Of a stretch of DNA of 64,000 bases, positions 60,660-64,000 are shown piece after piece; positions within the stretch are counted from its first letter, which is position 1; every line of letters starts with the position of its first letter. The position numbers and the translations under genes were made by a program. Below the pieces are notes generated by a model, which was not told where the DNA came from, did not search any database, and worked only from the letters and a program-made list of their open reading frames with translations. The stretch comes from Nepenthes gracilis (taxonomy: Eukaryota > Streptophyta > Magnoliopsida > Caryophyllales > Nepenthaceae), in contig BSYO01000015.1 in the NCBI GenBank assembly GCA_033239525.1, positions 17,545,713 to 17,609,712 of the forward strand, written 5' to 3'.

Positions 60660-61490
60660 ACTCATGACTATCCTGGAGACGGAAACTATTAGCTTGCGTA
60701 AATCACAGCCGATGAAGCAACGAAACAAAATGGCCAAAGGATCGAGAAATAATGATACAGTATGTGTGATCGTTAATCGGCTAATTGACTCAACCCATTT
60801 TATTGTCGTTTGGATGATATTTTCAAAGGATCATTATGTAAAATTTTACATAAACAAAATTATTAGACTTCATGGGATTTCATCCTCAATTGTGTGAGAT
60901 TGTGATCCAAAGTTTATATCCAAATTTTAAGAGAACTTGCATTAAAAGTTAGGCACTAATTTAAAATTCAACATGGCTTCTCATCCTCAAATGGATGGAT
61001 AGTCGAAAAAAATACTTCAATTCTAGAGGATATGTTGAGAACCTCAGTATTAGAGATAAAACAAAATTTGAATGACTATTTACCGCCCGTCAAATTTGCC
61101 TTCAATGACATCTATCGAGCAATTATAGTATGATTTCTTTTTAAGTATTATATGAGAAAAATATCATTTTCCAATTTATTTGAAAGAAATTGAAGATATG
61201 AGACTTTTGAAACCAGAGGTGATTCAAAAGGTATTAGATAAAATTTGTATGATTCAAGATTGGCTTCAAGTTATTCAAAATCAACAAAAGAGTTATGCAG
61301 ACTGTAAAATGTTTAAATTGAGCTTTGAATTTGGAGATAATATATTTTTGCAAATATTTTCATCAAATGGAACCTCAAAATTTAGGTTAGAAGGAAATTT
61401 AAATCGATTCAAATTTTGGAAAGAATCAAAAAAAGTGATTTACTTATTAGCTTTGCCTCTATCAATAAAAATTTAATATATATCAAAAAA
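60660..61490 (+). pseudogene. Gypsy integrase remnant, chromovirus-like
   Basis: NDTVCVIVNRLIDSTHFI and KFYINKIIRLHGISSSIV (60750-60895) are the integrase core start; they are followed by stop, DCDPKF. ASHPQMDG-stop-S (about 60975-61003) is the HPQTDGQS motif with a stop in place of Gln. The open frame at 61180-61476 gives NQQKSYADCK, FEFGDNIFLQI and GTSKFRLEG, the integrase C-terminal domain pattern (RQKSYAD, F-x-VGD-x-VFL). Non-functional. Confidence 0.8.
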
Positions 61491-61721
61491 CCACTTTAAA
61501 TTTTGAGAAAATGAGATCAAATGCTCTGTACTAAGTCTTCTTTTGGTCAAGATATTACAAAAAAATCATTCATTCGAGAAGGTCACATAGGACCGAGAAG
61601 ATGAAATCTGGAAGAAGTATCTACCAACTTTCTAACAAAACAATTAGACGTCAACTACAAGTATTTTTTCATTGAGACGAATAAATTTTAATAAATGAAA
61701 TTTTTATAAGAGAATGAGAAA

Positions 61722-63600
61722 TATAAGATCCAAACCCCAAAATTTATTTTAATTATACTAAATTTAAGTAAATTAAAAAAATTATGATGTTAATTGTTGA
61801 CTCTAATAAAAAAATTACGGCTCCTGGTATATGTCTAATCTACATATATTAGTATTTTATACAAAATAGCTGTGTATGAAGTGTGTGCGAGTGGTGTTCG
61901 TACATGTTTGGGCCAAAATATTAATGTTGGATGCACACATGTTCGCACGCTTGTGTGCAGGCCGAATTTGGGCTCTGTGCCTGAGCCACACCTGATTAAC
62001 GCACTTGTGCTGATTTATTATAAATAAGTTATCTAACCAATTTTACCTCATTTTTGTTGAGTTTGGAGTGAAGAAAGAGAAAAAAAGAGAAAAGAAGAGA
62101 GAGGAAAAAGGAGAAAGTAAACTTTAGAAGAATTCAAACTAATTTTTGGTAAATATAAATAAACATGTGTATTTAAGCCTATATTTTTCTTTATAATTTA
62201 TGTTTTCTAAAATCTTTAATATTTCTTATTCAAATACTCATACATGTAATAACTTCTTACTCTATATGATTGTATTTTGCATACATATCAAATTATTCTC
62301 ATATCATGAAATTTTAGAATGTTCATGTCTTAAAGTCATATCAATCATATTAAATTCTTAAAATTGTATTATATATTTCTTCTATGTCGTTTATTTTCAT
62401 ACTTATGTTTTTGTATGTCATTAATCTTTACATATTTATTCTTGCATGTTGCCTATTTATAAAAAAATTTAATGAAAATTCTACTTGAACTGTGACATGA
62501 GGTTTGTTCCCTAATTTGAAAAAAATATATGTATATTTATATTTTAGTGTGAATTTTTTAATTTTGATTAAATAAAAATCATTATAAAGAACTAATGAAT
62601 TATATTTAGACATATTATTTACAAATTGAATATCAAACCCAATATTTACGAATTTAAAAAGTGGTTTTCAACCCTAACTATATTAAATAATATATAATTA
62701 AATCACCCACAAATTATAAATAGTAGTATATAATCTTTAATTATGTGAAAATAATTATAATCCAAATTTTAATATTTGATTCTTATTGGTAAGGCCATCA
62801 CCAATTTTTGGTTCATATATGTTTGAAAGATTTTCATATATTTCATATTTTTATATGTTTTAATTAATGTTTGCTTGTCATATGATTTCAAACGGTTACA
62901 TAATTTTGGAATGCTTAATGTTTTGATATTTGTATATGATTTTTGCATACTTTATTAAAATTTTCATATTATTGACATTTTAAATTTTGATCATAACTAT
63001 TATCGTCTACAAGCCCATTTGATATATCCACATATATAAAATTTATACATACTCTGTTAAACTTTAAAGTCACTCTTATCATATATTTGTTAACCTTTCA
63101 AATTAGCATATTTGGATATACTTGGAAAAAATACTTGATCATGGAAAGGTGTTTAAAAGAACAGACTTTGATATGTTTTAGATTTTTTAAATGTACTTTA
63201 AAAATTCAGACTATTAGTTATTATTTTGGTTTTAGTTATTATCTGCATATGGCCACCAGTCGAGGATCATGTTTAATTTTAATACAATGTTGAAGTTTAT
63301 TAATAGATACTCTGTTTTCAATTTAATACAGTTTTCTTTACTTATAACCTAAGTTGAACGGTTGACAAGTACTTGAAGTAACTTTTGAGTGTGACTTTTA
63401 GATCTTATATTTAAATATGTTATTATTATTCAACTTGTTTAATATTGTCTGTTACAGGTTTGCATATCAATATTTGGTTGAGTGTAAGTCTGTTAATTAA
63501 ATAATTAATTTTGAACAACTTCAAATGCAAAAATTTTACCTCAAATGCGCTCATACATATATGTTGCGTCATCAAGCCATGAACATAATTTCTCAAATTT
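61722..63600 (+). repeat. 3' LTR of the 57-63 kb Gypsy element
   Basis: The left edge is set by the purine tract and by similarity to 57269. The TATA box lies near 62018. Divergence from the 5' LTR is high, so the right edge is a guess. The small open frames inside are noise. Confidence 0.5.
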
Positions 63601-64000
63601 TAGTTTTTTTCAAAGTTGTTATTACATAATTATTTTTTTATATTTATTCGATATATAAAAATTATAATATCATAAATACAAATCAAAAAACCAGATATTA
63701 TATTAAATACCACATTAAATTAAGTAGCAAAAAATATTCTAAAAATAACCACATAATATTACTCTAAATGCATGCGTTAAAGAAGTCCTAGTATTATTTT
63801 TAACTGCCGTAGCATCCCTGAAAAAAAAAAAGTTACAAATTAAATCTTTTTAAAATGAATTAAATTAGGTTGAATTTTTAAATAAGTCTTAGTATTAAAT
63901 AATTATTCTTAAATAATAGAATAATGTAGAAATAGAGTGAGAGTTATTATTCTCATATTTAGTTAGTCATTTAAAATAATTAAAATTAAATTAAAAATTA
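63601..64000. other. AT-rich end of window
   Basis: Nothing recognised; may be flanking DNA or the end of the Gypsy LTR. Confidence 0.4.

Larger units (their letters stand above)
57269..63600 (+). mobile_element. Decayed Ty3/Gypsy element with long LTRs, gag and integrase only
   Basis: The 5' LTR starts TGTAAGGATC at 57269 and ends just before a primer-binding-site remnant at 59234-59246 (ATTATCAGAGCC, initiator-Met type). The 3' LTR starts TATAAGATCC at 61722 after a purine-rich AAGAGAATGAGAAA tract. Both LTRs share a TTATAAATA box, a GAGAGAAAAAGAG-type leader and a downstream ATTTTTGGT / ATTTTGGTGAG block. The interior keeps gag (about 60180-60650) and integrase (about 60660-61480). Protease, reverse transcriptase and RNase H are missing. 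The right end of the 3' LTR is not defined; about 63600 is inferred from the length of the 5' LTR. Confidence 0.7.

Noticed and set aside
1..64000. CRISPR array, bacterial operon, riboswitch or viral genome
   Set aside because: No regularly spaced short repeats and no prokaryotic gene organisation; all virus-like coding pieces are LTR-retrotransposon relics of a plant genome.

Overview
This is nuclear DNA from a flowering plant, most likely a eudicot with a repeat-rich genome. The evidence is split genes with GT-AG introns, AT-rich spacers and many decayed LTR retrotransposons. I cannot name the species. Only two protein-coding genes can be supported: a VOZ1-like transcription factor on the minus strand (CDS 7212 down to 3349, with a probable 5' UTR exon at 8482-8690) and an ARF3/ETTIN auxin response factor on the plus strand (33570-55728, ten coding exons, 753 codons plus stop). 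Both exon models keep the reading frame across every junction and resemble their families from end to end.

Layout: 1-3348 is non-coding with a CT-rich tract, a GC-rich double hairpin and a tandem duplication. 3349-8690 is VOZ, whose introns carry a shared repeat family. 8691-33000 is an intergenic block with a decayed tandem array, an internally deleted Copia element (11579-15000), a foldback MITE candidate, a decayed plastid trnL-UAG copy, the 3' half of a second Copia element (25290-26700) and a minus-strand Gypsy LTR (about 29660-31440). 33001-33569 is the ARF3 leader with a cluster of short upstream ORFs. 55729-64000 is downstream DNA holding a decayed Gypsy element with about 2-kb LTRs.

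ARF3 is enlarged to about 22 kb by transposons in its introns: an antisense Tat-like Gypsy element in intron 3, a nearly full-length but dead sense Copia element in intron 4, and a solo LTR with a perfect 5-bp target duplication in intron 6. The coding sequence is intact. It has the B3 DNA-binding domain, the ARF ancillary region, two tasiR-ARF target sites, an RLFGF repression motif and no C-terminal PB1 domain, as expected for ETTIN.

The most unusual coding feature is a threefold tandem repeat of 45-46 residues lying exactly between the two tasiR-ARF sites. I found no operon-like, CRISPR-like or defence system, and no evidence for a wholly new biological system. The two genes are not known to act in one pathway; VOZ and ARF3 are both plant transcription regulators.
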